Shown here: in pieces, positions 29,757 through 41,175 of the stretch
Layout: each line of letters begins with the position of its first letter
Numbering within the stretch: the first letter of the stretch is position 1
Source: Aliivibrio salmonicida LFI1238
GTDB lineage: Bacteria > Pseudomonadota > Gammaproteobacteria > Enterobacterales > Vibrionaceae
Assembly: GCF_000196495.1 (NCBI RefSeq)
Contig: NC_011312.1
Span: 992,001-1,056,000, forward strand
Length of the DNA: 64,000 nucleotides
Direction: 5' to 3'
Notes under the pieces: model-generated
Databases searched by the model: none
What the model was told of the DNA's origin: nothing
The model's input: the letters and a program-made list of their open reading frames with translations, nothing else
Position numbers and translations under genes: made by a program

Positions 29757-30413
29757 ATGTTTACAGGAATTATTGAATCAATCGGTACACTTCAAGCCAT
29801 CACGCCTAAAGGTGAAGATGTTAGTGTCACAGTTAATGTTGGCAAATTAGACATGGGCGATGTGAAATTAGGCGACAGTATTGCGACTAATGGCGTTTGT
29901 CTAACCGTCGTAGCGATGACAAAAAATAGTTATACCGCTGATTTGTCTTTAGAGACATTAAAGCGTACTGGTTTTGTCCATTATAAAGCAGGCGATAAAG
30001 TCAATCTTGAAAAAGCGATGTTGCCGACAACTCGTTTTGGTGGACACATTGTCTCTGGCCATGTTGATGCGGTAGGGGAAATAATTGAACGTCACCAAAC
30101 AGGCAGAGCGGTCGAGTTTTGGATCCAATTACCTCAGGATTTAGCTAAATATGTGGTAGAAAAAGGCTCAATAACGATCGATGGCATCAGTTTGACCGTG
30201 AATGATTTACGTAAAAATGCATTTAAACTTACTATTGTGCCCCACACTGCATCGGAAACAACGATGGATACATTCACTGTTGGAAAAAAAGTGAATCTAG
30301 AAGTGGACTTAATTGCACGATATTTAGAAAAACTTGTGATCGGACAGAAAGAAGAGCAACCTCAGTCTTCTGTTACGATGGATCTTTTGGCAAAATCAGG
30401 TTTTTTAAATTAA
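29757..30413 (+). CDS. ribE: Riboflavin synthase, alpha subunit
   Basis: The 218-residue protein joins two 6,7-dimethyl-8-ribityllumazine molecules to give riboflavin. It contains two lumazine-binding repeats: MFTGIIESIGTL with GVCLTVV in the first, and GGHIVSGHVDAVG with SLTVNDL in the second. The operon position after ribD and before ribBA supports it. (E. coli calls this gene ribC; ribE is used in most vibrio annotation.). Confidence 0.96.
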   Translation: MFTGIIESIGTLQAITPKGEDVSVTVNVGKLDMGDVKLGDSIATNGVCLTVVAMTKNSYTADLSLETLKRTGFVHYKAGDKVNLEKAMLPTTRFGGHIVSGHVDAVGEIIERHQTGRAVEFWIQLPQDLAKYVVEKGSITIDGISLTVNDLRKNAFKLTIVPHTASETTMDTFTVGKKVNLEVDLIARYLEKLVIGQKEEQPQSSVTMDLLAKSGFLN

Positions 30414-30449
30414 CCATTTAACCTAACTAATATATTAAAGGTATTTCAC

Positions 30450-31559
30450 ATGGCAATTAGCTCAGCAAAAGACATTATTGAAGATATTCGCTTAGGTAAG
30501 ATGGTTATTCTGATGGATGATGAAGATCGTGAAAATGAAGGCGATTTAATCATTGCAGCAGAAAAAATTACACCAGAAGCAATCAATTTCATGGCAACAC
30601 ATGGCCGTGGTTTAATTTGTTTAACAATGACAAAAGATCGCTGTGAAAAGTTAGGTCTGCCACCAATGGTGCAAGACAATAACGCACAATTTACAACTAA
30701 CTTTACGGTTTCTATTGAAGCCGCTGAAGGGGTGACTACGGGTATTTCAGCAGCAGACCGTTCTCGTACTGTTGAAGCTGCAGTTGCTAAAAATGCCGTT
30801 GCTGCTGATCTTGTTCAGCCAGGCCACATTTTCCCTCTTGCTGCACAAGAAGGCGGTGTGTTAACTCGTGCTGGACACACTGAAGCGGGTTGTGATTTAG
30901 CTCGTTTAGCCGGTTTTGAACCTGCAGGTGTTATCGTTGAAATCCTAAATGATGATGGCTCTATGGCTCGTCGTCCTGACTTGGAAATTTTTGCTGAAAA
31001 ACACGATGTTAAATTGGGTACGATTGCTGACTTAATTGAATACCGTAATAATAACGAAACAACGATTGAACGTGTTGCTGAGTGTAAATTACCAACAGAG
31101 TTTGGTGATTTTGATCTAGTGACGTACCGTGACACGATTGATAATCAGCTTCATTATGCAATGAAAAAAGAAAATACATCAGGCATTGCGCCATTAGTAC
31201 GAGTTCACCTTCAAGACACCTTCACTGATATTCTTTATTCAGATCGTTGTGCAGAACGTAGCTGGACATTACCAATGGCAATGCAACGTATAGCGGCCGA
31301 AGGTGGTGTACTTATTATTCTTGGTAATGAAGAATCAACGGACAGCATTGTTCATAAAATCAAAGCATTAGAGCGTCAGGATAATGGTGAGTCGCCTACA
31401 ATGGCGAAGAAGCAAGGTACGTCGCGTCGCGTTGGTGTAGGCTCACAAATCTTAGCGGATATGGGTATCTCAGACATGCGTCTGCTGTCATCTTCTTCAA
31501 AGCGCTATCATTCATTGTCAGGCTTTGGTCTGAATGTAGTAGAATACGTCTCAAAATAA
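30450..31559 (+). CDS. ribBA: 3,4-dihydroxy-2-butanone-4-phosphate synthase with degenerate GTP cyclohydrolase II domain
   Basis: The 369-residue RibBA-type fusion has an N-terminal DHBP synthase domain ([16 protein letters not shown] near 24-39, [25 protein letters not shown] near 140). It makes the four-carbon precursor of lumazine. The C-terminal half (about 205-369) looks like GTP cyclohydrolase II but lacks the cysteine cluster that binds zinc in active RibA, keeping only [13 protein letters not shown] and [12 protein letters not shown] features. I infer that only the RibB activity remains and that a separate ribA exists elsewhere. RBS AAAGG precedes the start. Confidence 0.93.
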   Translation: MAISSAKDIIEDIRLGKMVILMDDEDRENEGDLIIAAEKITPEAINFMATHGRGLICLTMTKDRCEKLGLPPMVQDNNAQFTTNFTVSIEAAEGVTTGISAADRSRTVEAAVAKNAVAADLVQPGHIFPLAAQEGGVLTRAGHTEAGCDLARLAGFEPAGVIVEILNDDGSMARRPDLEIFAEKHDVKLGTIADLIEYRNNNETTIERVAECKLPTEFGDFDLVTYRDTIDNQLHYAMKKENTSGIAPLVRVHLQDTFTDILYSDRCAERSWTLPMAMQRIAAEGGVLIILGNEESTDSIVHKIKALERQDNGESPTMAKKQGTSRRVGVGSQILADMGISDMRLLSSSSKRYHSLSGFGLNVVEYVSK

Positions 31560-31708
31560 GTGTATTGATGGGCTCTATTGTGTAAATAGAGCCCAAATAA
31601 TTAGATATTTGTCACAAAGCTGTGATAGAATTCGCCGATTCTCACTATGATATGTAGTTGAAAATAGTTACCCAGTTTAATTGGAATAATATAGATACAG
31701 GAAGGCTT

Positions 31709-32179
31709 ATGAACGTAATTGAAGGCGGCGTTGCTGCTCCTAATGCGAAAATTGCAATTGTCATTTCTCGCTTTAATAGCTTTATTAATGAAAGTCTACT
31801 TTCAGGCGCTATCGATACTCTAAAGCGTTTTGGTCAAGTATCTGAAGAAAACATCACTGTTGTTCGCTGCCCTGGCGCCGTAGAATTACCATTAGTTGCT
31901 CAACGAGTAGCTAAAACAGCAAAATATGATGCAATTGTTTCATTGGGTTCTGTTATCCGTGGTGGTACACCACATTTTGAATACGTATGTAGTGAATGCA
32001 ATAAGGGTCTAGCACAAGTATCTTTGGAATATAGCATTCCAGTGGCATTTGGTGTTTTGACTGTTGATACAATCGATCAAGCAATCGAGCGCGCCGGTAC
32101 CAAGGCTGGTAATAAAGGGGCGGAGGCTGCACTAAGCGCACTCGAAATGATTAATGTTCTGTCTCAAATAGAATCCTAA
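31709..32179 (+). CDS. ribH: 6,7-dimethyl-8-ribityllumazine synthase
   Basis: The 156-residue protein condenses the RibD product and the RibB product to lumazine. It begins [18 protein letters not shown] and contains [22 protein letters not shown] and [14 protein letters not shown], all family hallmarks. The ATG at 31709 follows AGGAAGG and gives standard length, so I reject the longer in-frame start at 31658. Its stop overlaps the nusB start (TAATG). Confidence 0.96.
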
Positions 32180-32646
32180 TGGGAGTTAGTGTGAAACCAG
32201 CCGCACGTCGTAATGCACGTCAATTTGCGCTTCAAGCAATTTATTCATGGCAAATAAGCAAAGAAAATGTTGCTGCTATTGAAGAACAGTTTTTAACTGC
32301 AGATAAGTATGATGAAGAAGAGCATCATGCAAAAGAGCCTAAACTACAAGCTCCAGAGACAGATGTAGCGTACTTCCGCGATCTTTTCTCAGGTGTTGCT
32401 CTTAACCACATTAAGTTAGACGGTAAAATGCGTCCATACTTATCTCGTCCACTTCAGGATCTTGATCAGATGGAACTTGCGTTATTACGTATGTCTATCT
32501 ATGAAATGATGAATCGTGACGATGTACCTTACAAAGTAGTTATCAATGAAGCGATTGAACTTGCAAAAGTGTTCGCAGCAGAAGATAGCCACAAATTTGT
32601 AAATGGTGTATTAGATAAAGCGGCTCCAACATTACGTAAAAAGTAA
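32179..32646 (+). CDS. nusB: Transcription antitermination factor NusB
   Basis: The 155-residue all-helical RNA-binding protein works with NusE at boxA in rRNA operon antitermination. Recognisable segments are [16 protein letters not shown] at the N-terminus and [26 protein letters not shown] at the C-terminus. It is coupled to ribH by one-base overlap, the normal gammaproteobacterial arrangement. A terminator follows. Confidence 0.96.
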
Positions 32647-32673
32647 GTTGGAATTAGCATACTAATTAATACT

Positions 32674-32703
32674 AAAGGTCAGCTAATTGCTGGCCTTTTT
32701 TAT
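32674..32703 (+). terminator. Rho-independent terminator between nusB and thiL
   Basis: The stem AAAGGTCAGC / GCTGGCCTTT (one G-T pair) with a TAATT loop is followed by a T-run. It would reduce read-through from the rib-nusB unit into thiL. Confidence 0.75.
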
Positions 32704-32735
32704 ATCTTAAATACAAGATAAGAATACTTAATAAT

Positions 32736-33728
32736 ATGACCAGTGAATTTAATTTAATTGAACGGTTCTTTGTTGAAGGGAACTTATCAAGAAAAGACGT
32801 AGAACTTGGTATTGGAGATGATTGCGCTTTAGTGTCAGTACCAGAAAATCACCATGTAGCCATTACGACAGATACTTTAGCTGCAGGAACTCATTTTCTT
32901 TTAACTGCTGACCCTGTCAATGTTGGTTACAAAGCGCTTGCTTCAAATTTAAGTGACTTAGCTGCGATGGGAGCAAAACCTACATGGGTGTCTTTGGCAT
33001 TAACATTACCAGAGCCAAATGAAGAATGGCTTAAAGGGTTCTGTGAAGGTTTTTTTTGTTTAGCGAAATTGCATAACGTGCAACTTATCGGTGGAGATAC
33101 AACAAAAGGGCCATTAAGTATTACAATTACAGTTCAAGGTATTGTTCCAAAGGGGGAAGCGATGACTCGTAAAGGTGCACTCTGCGGTGATGATATTTAT
33201 GTGACAGGAACATTAGGTGATAGCGCTGCAGGTCTTGAGGTTATCCTTGAACAGACAAATGATATTGAATTACCCTTAGCAAAAGAGCTTGAACATCGAC
33301 ATTATTATTCATCACCACGAATCGAATTAGCGCAAGAAATACGTCATTTATGCCATTCGGCACTGGATATTTCTGATGGTGTAATTTCTGATTTAGGCCA
33401 TATACTGAAACAATCAAACGTGAATGCATTATTAGAAGTCACTCTTTTGCCTATCTCTAATGAGCTAAAATCTTATCATCATGGTGATGATGAGAAGTGT
33501 CAAAAAATGGCATTAATAAGTGGAGAAGAATATGAACTTTGCTTTACTGCACCAAGAGAGAATCGCGAAGCAATAAAAAAAATAACGACTCTTTTAAATC
33601 AAAACGTTAGTATAATTGGTGAAATAACACAGGGTCCATTTACTAATTTACAGAGTGGCGTACAATTAGTGAAAGAAGGCAAGCAATTAGATTGGAGTCT
33701 ATACGGTTACGATCATTTCAGGAGTTAA
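32736..33728 (+). CDS. thiL: Thiamine-monophosphate kinase
   Basis: The 330-residue PurM-fold kinase converts thiamine monophosphate to the diphosphate. Features are GIGDDCALV near 26, the metal site TTDTLAAGTHF, NLSDLAAMGAKPTW near 69, GGDTTKG near 119 and DISDGVISDLGHIL near 210. The Asp-rich nucleotide motifs are complete. It lies 2 bases upstream of pgpA, as in E. coli (nusB-thiL-pgpA). Confidence 0.96.
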   Translation: MTSEFNLIERFFVEGNLSRKDVELGIGDDCALVSVPENHHVAITTDTLAAGTHFLLTADPVNVGYKALASNLSDLAAMGAKPTWVSLALTLPEPNEEWLKGFCEGFFCLAKLHNVQLIGGDTTKGPLSITITVQGIVPKGEAMTRKGALCGDDIYVTGTLGDSAAGLEVILEQTNDIELPLAKELEHRHYYSSPRIELAQEIRHLCHSALDISDGVISDLGHILKQSNVNALLEVTLLPISNELKSYHHGDDEKCQKMALISGEEYELCFTAPRENREAIKKITTLLNQNVSIIGEITQGPFTNLQSGVQLVKEGKQLDWSLYGYDHFRS

Positions 33729-33730
33729 GC

Positions 33731-34234
33731 ATGACAAATCCATTAGCACTTATTAGTTTAAAAAATCCGTGGCATTTATTAGCGACAGGCTTTGGCAGTG
33801 GTTTGGCTCCTATTATTCCGGGAACGATGGGCACCCTTGCTGCGATACCATTTTATTTATTATTGGCTCAGCTTCCCTTTTACCTTTTTGTAATTGCAGT
33901 GATTTTTTCTGCTCTTATTGGTATTAAGATTTGTGATATTACGTCTTCAGATATGAAAGTACATGATCACGGATCTATTGTGTGGGACGAGTTTGTTGGT
34001 CTTTGGATCACTATGAGCATTGTGCCTTATTTAAATTTATCAGTAACAGATTGGAAATGGTTACTTACAGGGTTTATATTATTTCGATTTTTCGACATGG
34101 TAAAACCTTGGCCAATTGGATGGCTAGATAGTAAAGTTCATGGCGGCGTTGGTATTATGATTGATGATATTGTCGCTGGATTTATGGCTCTAATTAGCTT
34201 GTGGTTAATTGGTAAATATTCTGGTTGGTTGTAA
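33731..34234 (+). CDS. pgpA: Phosphatidylglycerophosphatase A
   Basis: The 167-residue inner-membrane enzyme dephosphorylates phosphatidylglycerophosphate to phosphatidylglycerol. GSGLAPIIPGTMGTLAAIP near 30-48, WDEFVGLW near 91 and DDIVAG near 147 are PgpA signatures, with several hydrophobic helices. The ATG at 33731 follows AGGAG and abuts the thiL stop, so the longer frame from 33692 is not used. The luxP start follows its stop without a gap. Confidence 0.95.
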   Translation: MTNPLALISLKNPWHLLATGFGSGLAPIIPGTMGTLAAIPFYLLLAQLPFYLFVIAVIFSALIGIKICDITSSDMKVHDHGSIVWDEFVGLWITMSIVPYLNLSVTDWKWLLTGFILFRFFDMVKPWPIGWLDSKVHGGVGIMIDDIVAGFMALISLWLIGKYSGWL

Positions 34235-35350
<1,116 letters not shown>

Positions 35351-35354
35351 TCGC

Positions 35355-37592
35355 ATGAATGATAAAAGAAAAGTACTGAAAAAAGCGTCGTTAGCCGATT
35401 TAATATTTCGTGCTATTTTTATTATATTTTCTATTTTGACCGTAGGCATTACTATTCATACTTATCAATTAAGCGTGAATACCATTAATGAAGAAGTTAA
35501 ACGGAATTTAGAACAAACATCGGCACTATTAGAAAATTATTTTAATCATCGTTTAGCTATTTTACAAATTAGACAAGATACCGATGCGGGCAGCCTCGGA
35601 CTAACAGATCATTATGGTAATGGTCGAATTTTAAATTTAGAACAATATTTTTCAGATATAGAAGCTAAAGAACCCTCAAACTCACCTGACTTTCGTTTTC
35701 TTGAAGCAAATAATCATGTTTTTTGGAGCGATGATAATCATTTGTTTCTTGGTATGAACTCTGAAAATTTAAAATATATTATAGATAAAAACATTTATAT
35801 TAATACGTGGTATTACTTAACGGTTACTACAGATGAAAAAATAACGCATCTTTTGATTAGGCGAACACCTGTTGTTAGTTCTTTTACTGGAGAAGTTAGA
35901 AGTTATTTATACAATGCCGCAATATTAAATAATAATATTTCGTTTGTTCATAGTTTAAAGAGAGTGAGTCGTAGCCAAGAAATATTTATCGTTAATAATA
36001 AAAAATTAATATCGTCAACGATAAAGAAAAGTACCCCTAGATACGCAGAGGTCGAAAAGTGTATCGGAAATGGTGTAGATACCTTTTCTGGAAAAATATT
36101 AAATTATACCCCGCTAAAAATAAAATCATTAAATGGTTCTTTATCGATCGTATCGTTAAAAAATAAAGAGAATGTGACTTTACTTGAACAGCGTTTTATT
36201 TACAGTGTTGTTCTTTCCTTTTTTGTATTGATTGCTATTGCGGTATTAGTCCGTGGCCTATTTGAACACCGAATTTTATTAGCATTAAACGCGCTTCTTT
36301 CTTATGCAAAAAGTGTATCGAAAAAGAATGGGAATAAGCATTATCTTGGCAGTGGGATTCTTGAATTTGATCAAATAGGCGCAAAGCTTGAAGGTATCTT
36401 TATTGAGCTTATTGAGGCAAAAGAAGAGAGTCATAAAGCACAAGCAGCCGCTGAAAAATTAACGCTAGTAAAATCTGATTTTCTTGCAAGAATGAGCCAT
36501 GAAATCCGCACGCCACTGAATGGTATTCTAGGGATCTCTGGTTTATTAAAACAAGCGCAACTTCCTTTAGAGCAGAAAAAACAAATTCAAATCATTCATC
36601 AAGGGGGAGAGCATTTATTAGCGGTATTAAACGATATTTTAGATTTCTCTCAGATAGAGCAAGATAAGTTAAATATTAATTTTGAAGAGTTTGTTCTTGA
36701 TGATGTACTCGATACGATTAATGCGATATATACGCCACTTTGTATGGAAAAAAATATTACGTTCAATCTAAATAATAACATTGATAATAATGTTATTTTA
36801 TATACAGATAAAGTTCGATTAACTCAAATCCTATTTAATTTATTGAGTAATGGCGTGAAGTTTACTGAGATTGGACAGGTCACCCTTAGCTTAAATCTTG
36901 AATCAAAAAATGGACAAATATTTTTATGTTTTGATGTTGAGGATACCGGGGTTGGTATTGATATTGAAAACCAAGCATCGGTGTTTGACCCATTTATACA
37001 AGTGGAATCGACTGGAACAAGAAAATTTGGTGGCAGTGGTCTCGGTTTGGCGATCGTTAAGCAATTATTGCATTTGCTTAATGGGTCGATTACGGTTGTT
37101 AGCTCACCGGGTTTAGGGACGTCATTTACGATTAGGCTTCCTGTTGAAGTGATCGAGTATAAAAAAGAACTGCCTTTAGCCGCTTCAAGTCATAATGAAT
37201 ATTTATTGCCAACAAATTTGAAAGTATTATTGGTAGAAGATAATAAATCTAATGCGTATATCGCAAAAGCATACTGTCAAAAATACAGCTTAGATGTAAC
37301 GTGGGTAACTTCTGCGGCTGAAGGGATTCAAATGATTAAAGAACACTCATTTGATTTGGTTTTGATGGATAATCAAATGCCAGAAATGAGTGGGATAGAA
37401 GCCACAAGATACATAAGAAAAATACTTAATTTGAGTCTGCCAATTTATGCTTATACTGCAGATGTTTTAGAAGACGCGACAAACGAATTCTTATCTGCAG
37501 GTGCGGATTACATTATAACTAAGCCAATTAAAGAAAAATCGATTTTAGATGCTTTGGTTTTTTATAAAGCAGAGCTAAAACGGAAAAATTAA
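35355..37592 (+). CDS. luxQ: Hybrid sensor kinase/phosphatase LuxQ lacking the PAS domain
   Basis: LuxQ relays AI-2 status from LuxP to LuxU. The 745-residue product has TM1 near 20-37, a periplasmic LuxQ sensor domain (SPDFRFLEANNHVFW, WYYLTV) to about 275, TM2 near 280-300, a HAMP-like linker (ILEFDQIGAKLEGIF), the kinase H box FLARMSHEIRTPLNG, N box FNLLSNGVKF, G boxes DTGVGID and GGSGLGLAIV, and a receiver with DLVLMDNQMPEMSG and ITKPIKEKS. V. harveyi LuxQ is about 859 residues, with a PAS domain between the linker and the H box. That stretch of about 110 residues is absent here, with the frame kept. The ATG at 35355 is preferred over TTG at 35343, which lies too close to AGG. Confidence 0.88.
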   Translation: MNDKRKVLKKASLADLIFRAIFIIFSILTVGITIHTYQLSVNTINEEVKRNLEQTSALLENYFNHRLAILQIRQDTDAGSLGLTDHYGNGRILNLEQYFSDIEAKEPSNSPDFRFLEANNHVFWSDDNHLFLGMNSENLKYIIDKNIYINTWYYLTVTTDEKITHLLIRRTPVVSSFTGEVRSYLYNAAILNNNISFVHSLKRVSRSQEIFIVNNKKLISSTIKKSTPRYAEVEKCIGNGVDTFSGKILNYTPLKIKSLNGSLSIVSLKNKENVTLLEQRFIYSVVLSFFVLIAIAVLVRGLFEHRILLALNALLSYAKSVSKKNGNKHYLGSGILEFDQIGAKLEGIFIELIEAKEESHKAQAAAEKLTLVKSDFLARMSHEIRTPLNGILGISGLLKQAQLPLEQKKQIQIIHQGGEHLLAVLNDILDFSQIEQDKLNINFEEFVLDDVLDTINAIYTPLCMEKNITFNLNNNIDNNVILYTDKVRLTQILFNLLSNGVKFTEIGQVTLSLNLESKNGQIFLCFDVEDTGVGIDIENQASVFDPFIQVESTGTRKFGGSGLGLAIVKQLLHLLNGSITVVSSPGLGTSFTIRLPVEVIEYKKELPLAASSHNEYLLPTNLKVLLVEDNKSNAYIAKAYCQKYSLDVTWVTSAAEGIQMIKEHSFDLVLMDNQMPEMSGIEATRYIRKILNLSLPIYAYTADVLEDATNEFLSAGADYIITKPIKEKSILDALVFYKAELKRKN

Positions 37593-37873
37593 CTGCGTTT
37601 AATTCGAACAACTTTCATTATTTCAAGTTCAAAACCGGCAAGAGACTCAGTACTAGGATAGTAAGTCATGTTTACGTTCGCGCCTTTAAGTGATTTGTAG
37701 GCTTGGCTTCGTTTAAATTTAAACGGAGTATTGCAGTTTTCAATCATAACGGTATGCAGCACCCAATCCCCAACTTCACGTTGAGTGTGAGAGGTTACTT
37801 TCATATCCGTACTATGAGTTAAGTCTTGATGTTTATTCAACATTTTATCTACGTCTGATTTCATTGGGCTCAC
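37589..37873 (-). CDS. Hypothetical protein
   Basis: The 94-residue soluble protein has no signal peptide or membrane helix. Its middle (EVGDWVLHTVMIENCNTPF and KFKRSQAYKSLKGANVNMTY) looks like a small beta-barrel of the kind that carries a single conserved domain in vibrios, but I cannot name the family. It converges on luxQ with a 4-base overlap of the stop codons and is divergent from the monooxygenase-like gene. Confidence 0.65.
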   Translation of the reverse strand: MSPMKSDVDKMLNKHQDLTHSTDMKVTSHTQREVGDWVLHTVMIENCNTPFKFKRSQAYKSLKGANVNMTYYPSTESLAGFELEIMKVVRIKRS

Positions 37874-37952
37874 CAGTAATATATATACAAAACCATGATA
37901 ATCTTATTTTCAACGCATTGTTACTATTCAACCATAATATAGGGAAATTACC

Positions 37953-38303
37953 ATGTCTAAGAAAGTCTATTGCATTGCTCAATTTTTACCAAAAGAAGGT
38001 AAATTGAATGAACTATTTCGTGTGCTGCAAGCGTTAGAGCCTAACACTATGCGAGAAGATGGTTGTCAGCAATATACAGTGACTCGTCAGTTACAGAGTC
38101 CATTTGCTGAAGGAGAAAGCTATCCTATTGCATTCAATGAGATTTGGGCTAATAACGATGTATTTGAGGCTCATTGCCAACGTGAAGAAATTAAACAATT
38201 TTTTGAGCAGCAATGCATTGCTGAAGATGGGTTGGTCGATAAGTGGAATGTATGTATTTATAGTGATGAACCGAATGATTTTGATGCACCGAAATTAAAT
38301 TAG
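37953..38303 (+). CDS. ABM-domain (antibiotic biosynthesis monooxygenase-like) protein
   Basis: The 116-residue protein has a dimeric ferredoxin-like ABM fold: VYCIAQFLPKEGKLNELFRV, then REDGCQQYTVTRQ and FNEIWANNDVFEAHCQREEIKQF. The arrangement E-x-W-x-(N)-x-x-x-x-x-x-H is the family pattern. YgiN-type members are quinol monooxygenases, but most have no assigned substrate. The function here is not determined. A strong AGGGAAAT-type Shine-Dalgarno precedes it. Confidence 0.78.
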   Translation: MSKKVYCIAQFLPKEGKLNELFRVLQALEPNTMREDGCQQYTVTRQLQSPFAEGESYPIAFNEIWANNDVFEAHCQREEIKQFFEQQCIAEDGLVDKWNVCIYSDEPNDFDAPKLN

Positions 38304-38326
38304 ATAATCGTACTTATTACAGTGAT

Positions 38327-38357
38327 AAAAAATGCCACAACGTTGTGGCATTTTTTT
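38327..38357. terminator. Bidirectional terminator before dxs
   Basis: The 14-bp stem AAAAAATGCCACAA / TTGTGGCATTTTTT with a 2-base loop lies between the convergent ABM gene and dxs. It carries A/T runs suitable for both strands. Confidence 0.88.
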
Positions 38358-38372
38358 ATGAAATGATATGAA

Positions 38373-40256
38373 TTATAAATCCAGATAATCTCGGATTTGT
38401 TTTTCAATACCTGTTGCATCTAACATTAACTCAGCATGCATTTCTTCTTGTGTTCCTTGAGCAATAAATTGGTCAGGTAAGCCAAGTTGAAGTACTGGTT
38501 TGATTAGACGGTTTTTCATTAGGAACTCAATAACGCCTGAGCCGGCACCACCTGAAATTGCATTTTCTTCGATGGTCACTAATACATCATGGCTTGTGAC
38601 TAACTCACAAAGTAAGGTTTCATCTAACGGTTTAGCAAAGCGCATATCGGCAACCGTTGCGTCTAGTTTTTCTGCTGCTTCTACACTGTTCGATAAAAAG
38701 GTGCCGAAGTTTAAGATAGCAACACGTTCGCCTTTTTCTGTGATTTTAGTTTCACGGATTAATCGACCTTTACCTATTTCTAACGCTTGCATCTCTTTAT
38801 TAACCTCAATACCGGTCGCACTTCCTCGAGGATAGCGAACAGCACTTGGTCCAGTATGTTTATGTCCCGTATAAAGCATCTGGCGACATTCGTTTTCATC
38901 GCTTGGGGTCATAATTACCATGTTTGGAATACAGCGCATAAAGCTGATGTCAAAAGCACCTTGATGGGTTTGACCATCGGCACCAACCAGACCAGCACGG
39001 TCGATAGCAAACATTACAGGTAAATTCATGATGGCAACATCATGAATCAGTTGGTCATAACCACGTTGTAAGAACGTTGAATAAATGGCGACAATAGGAT
39101 TATAACCTGCGATAGCCATACCACTGGCTAGCGTTACTGCGTGTTGCTCTGCAATTGCGGTATCAAAATATTGACCTGGGAATTCTTTTGAAAAACGAAC
39201 CATGCCAGATCCTTCACGCATTGCAGGCGTGATGGCCATTAATTTGTCATCGTCCTTTGCCATATCACAAAGAAAATCACCAAAAATATTTGAGAACGTT
39301 GGTTTTCCACCTGATGACTTCGGTAATGAGTGATTGCTTGGATCAAATTTAGGTACACCATGGTAGCTAATAGGATCTTTTTCTGCAGGCTCATAGCCTT
39401 TGCCTTTTTTCGTCATAATGTGTAAGAACTGCGGACCTTTTAGGTTGCGCATATTCTTAAGAGTACGAACTAATTCGTTTACATCATGACCATCGACAGG
39501 GCCAATATAGTTAAAGCCTAGTTCTTCGAACATCGTTCCAGGAATGACCATCCCTTTGATATGTTCTTCAGTACGCTTAAGTAATTCTTTAATCGTAGGG
39601 GTACCAGAGAGTACTTTTTTACCACCTTCACGAATGGAGGTGTATAAACTGCCTGATAATACGCGAGCTAATTGATTATTAAGTGCGCCAACATTTTCTG
39701 AAATTGACATCTCATTGTCATTTAAGACAACTAACATATCTGGATGTATATCACCGGCGTGGTTTAATGCTTCAAACGCCATGCCTGCCGTAATAGCACC
39801 ATCACCAATAACACTAATGACTTTTCTATTGGCTTGCTCTTTTTCAGCACAGATAGCTAAACCCAGAGCGGCGCTTATCGAAGTTGAAGAGTGACCAACA
39901 GAAAGCACATCATATTCGCTTTCATCGCGCCATGGGAAAGGGTGTAATCCATCTTTTTGACGAATGGTAGACAGTTTTTCACGACGACCCGTTAAGATCT
40001 TATGAGGGTAAGCTTGATGGCCTACATCCCAAATAAGTTGATCAAATGGGGTATTGTAGACGTAATGTAAAGCGACAGTCAGTTCAACAACACCAAGCCC
40101 AGAAGCTAAATGGCCACTCGATTTACTGACAGACTTTAAAAGATAAGCACGAAGCTCATCACATAAAGCAGGTAGGCTTTCTTTTGGCAAAGAACGTAGT
40201 TCATCTGGTGTGTTTGCCAAAGCCAGAATTGGGTATTTTGAAATATCAAGTGACAT
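38373..40256 (-). CDS. dxs: 1-deoxy-D-xylulose-5-phosphate synthase
   Basis: The 627-residue thiamine-diphosphate enzyme condenses pyruvate and glyceraldehyde 3-phosphate in the first step of the MEP isoprenoid pathway. Visible are [13 protein letters not shown] near 80, the ThDP motif [18 protein letters not shown] near 152, [12 protein letters not shown], and the transketolase-type second half ([12 protein letters not shown] near 366, [17 protein letters not shown] near 422). The length matches E. coli (620). It is last in xseB-ispA-dxs with 22 bases between ispA and dxs. Confidence 0.97.
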   Translation of the reverse strand: MSLDISKYPILALANTPDELRSLPKESLPALCDELRAYLLKSVSKSSGHLASGLGVVELTVALHYVYNTPFDQLIWDVGHQAYPHKILTGRREKLSTIRQKDGLHPFPWRDESEYDVLSVGHSSTSISAALGLAICAEKEQANRKVISVIGDGAITAGMAFEALNHAGDIHPDMLVVLNDNEMSISENVGALNNQLARVLSGSLYTSIREGGKKVLSGTPTIKELLKRTEEHIKGMVIPGTMFEELGFNYIGPVDGHDVNELVRTLKNMRNLKGPQFLHIMTKKGKGYEPAEKDPISYHGVPKFDPSNHSLPKSSGGKPTFSNIFGDFLCDMAKDDDKLMAITPAMREGSGMVRFSKEFPGQYFDTAIAEQHAVTLASGMAIAGYNPIVAIYSTFLQRGYDQLIHDVAIMNLPVMFAIDRAGLVGADGQTHQGAFDISFMRCIPNMVIMTPSDENECRQMLYTGHKHTGPSAVRYPRGSATGIEVNKEMQALEIGKGRLIRETKITEKGERVAILNFGTFLSNSVEAAEKLDATVADMRFAKPLDETLLCELVTSHDVLVTIEENAISGGAGSGVIEFLMKNRLIKPVLQLGLPDQFIAQGTQEEMHAELMLDATGIEKQIRDYLDL

Positions 40257-40278
40257 AATTATTCAGCGCTTATCTGTT

Positions 40279-41175
40279 TTAGTTTTTACGCTCGATGACG
40301 TATTGAGCGAACGCTTGCATTGCATCCGTGTTATATGGAATATCATCTAATGCAGTGATAGCCGTTTGGTATAATTGTTCTGCTTTCAGTTTAGCACCAT
40401 CAAGGCCTAATAAAGCAGGATAGGTACTTTTCTCTAAGGCTATATCAGAGCCTTGAGGTTTTCCTAATGTTTCGGTGTCACTTGTGATATCTAAGATATC
40501 ATCTTGAACTTGAAAGGCGAGACCAATAGCGTCTGCGTATTTTTCAAGTTGTGGAAGTATTTGTTTGCCTTTTTCACCAGCACATAACGCACCAAGTTGA
40601 ATGGCACTTTTCATTAATGCACCGGTTTTGTTGGCATGGATTTGCTCTAAAGAGAGTAAATCAACTTGCTTCCCTTCGGCTTGTAGGTCAAGTGATTGAC
40701 CCATACACATCCCTGATGCCCCTGATGCTTTAGATAATACTCGGATCATATCAATACGCGAGGATTCTGCTTCTTCTGCTAGGGTACCGTTAGCCAAAAT
40801 TTCAAAGGCTAAGGTTTGCAATGCATCGCCAGCGAGAATGGCTGTTGCTTCATCGAATTTAATATGACAAGTCGCATGACCACGACGTAAATCGTCATTA
40901 TCCATAGCTGGTAAATCATCATGAATTAATGAGTAAGAATGAATACATTCAACTGCCGCCGCAGGTGCATCTGCATGCTCACTATCTATGCCTAACATGT
41001 TAGCCGTAATATAGACGAGATAAGGACGTGCGCGTTTGCCACCTAATAGTAATGCGTATTTCATTGCATCAGTAAGCGGTTGTTGTTGAATTTCAATCTT
41101 TTCAAACCATTGATTTAAATGTTCAATGTTACGCTGTTGAAAAATAGGCAGTTGTTGTTTTAGTGAATCAGTCAT
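40279..41175 (-). CDS. ispA: Farnesyl diphosphate synthase (geranyltranstransferase)
   Basis: The 298-residue prenyltransferase makes farnesyl diphosphate from IPP and DMAPP. The first Asp-rich motif is [15 protein letters not shown] near 83-97 and the second is [12 protein letters not shown] near 220-231. The ATG at 41175 overlaps the xseB stop (ATGACTGA) and gives the standard length. An upstream in-frame ATG at 41187 would add four residues. The operon order xseB-ispA-dxs is that of E. coli. Confidence 0.96.
   Translation of the reverse strand: MTDSLKQQLPIFQQRNIEHLNQWFEKIEIQQQPLTDAMKYALLLGGKRARPYLVYITANMLGIDSEHADAPAAAVECIHSYSLIHDDLPAMDNDDLRRGHATCHIKFDEATAILAGDALQTLAFEILANGTLAEEAESSRIDMIRVLSKASGASGMCMGQSLDLQAEGKQVDLLSLEQIHANKTGALMKSAIQLGALCAGEKGKQILPQLEKYADAIGLAFQVQDDILDITSDTETLGKPQGSDIALEKSTYPALLGLDGAKLKAEQLYQTAITALDDIPYNTDAMQAFAQYVIERKN

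Noticed and set aside
30414..30449. FMN riboswitch before ribBA
   Set aside because: The ribE-ribBA gap is only 36 bases, too short for an RFN element; the gene is in the operon.
31560..31708. Hairpin GGGCTCTATT ... AATAGAGCCC between ribBA and ribH as a terminator
   Set aside because: The stem is good, but no T-run follows and the genes belong to one pathway. It may be an mRNA-processing or stabilising hairpin.
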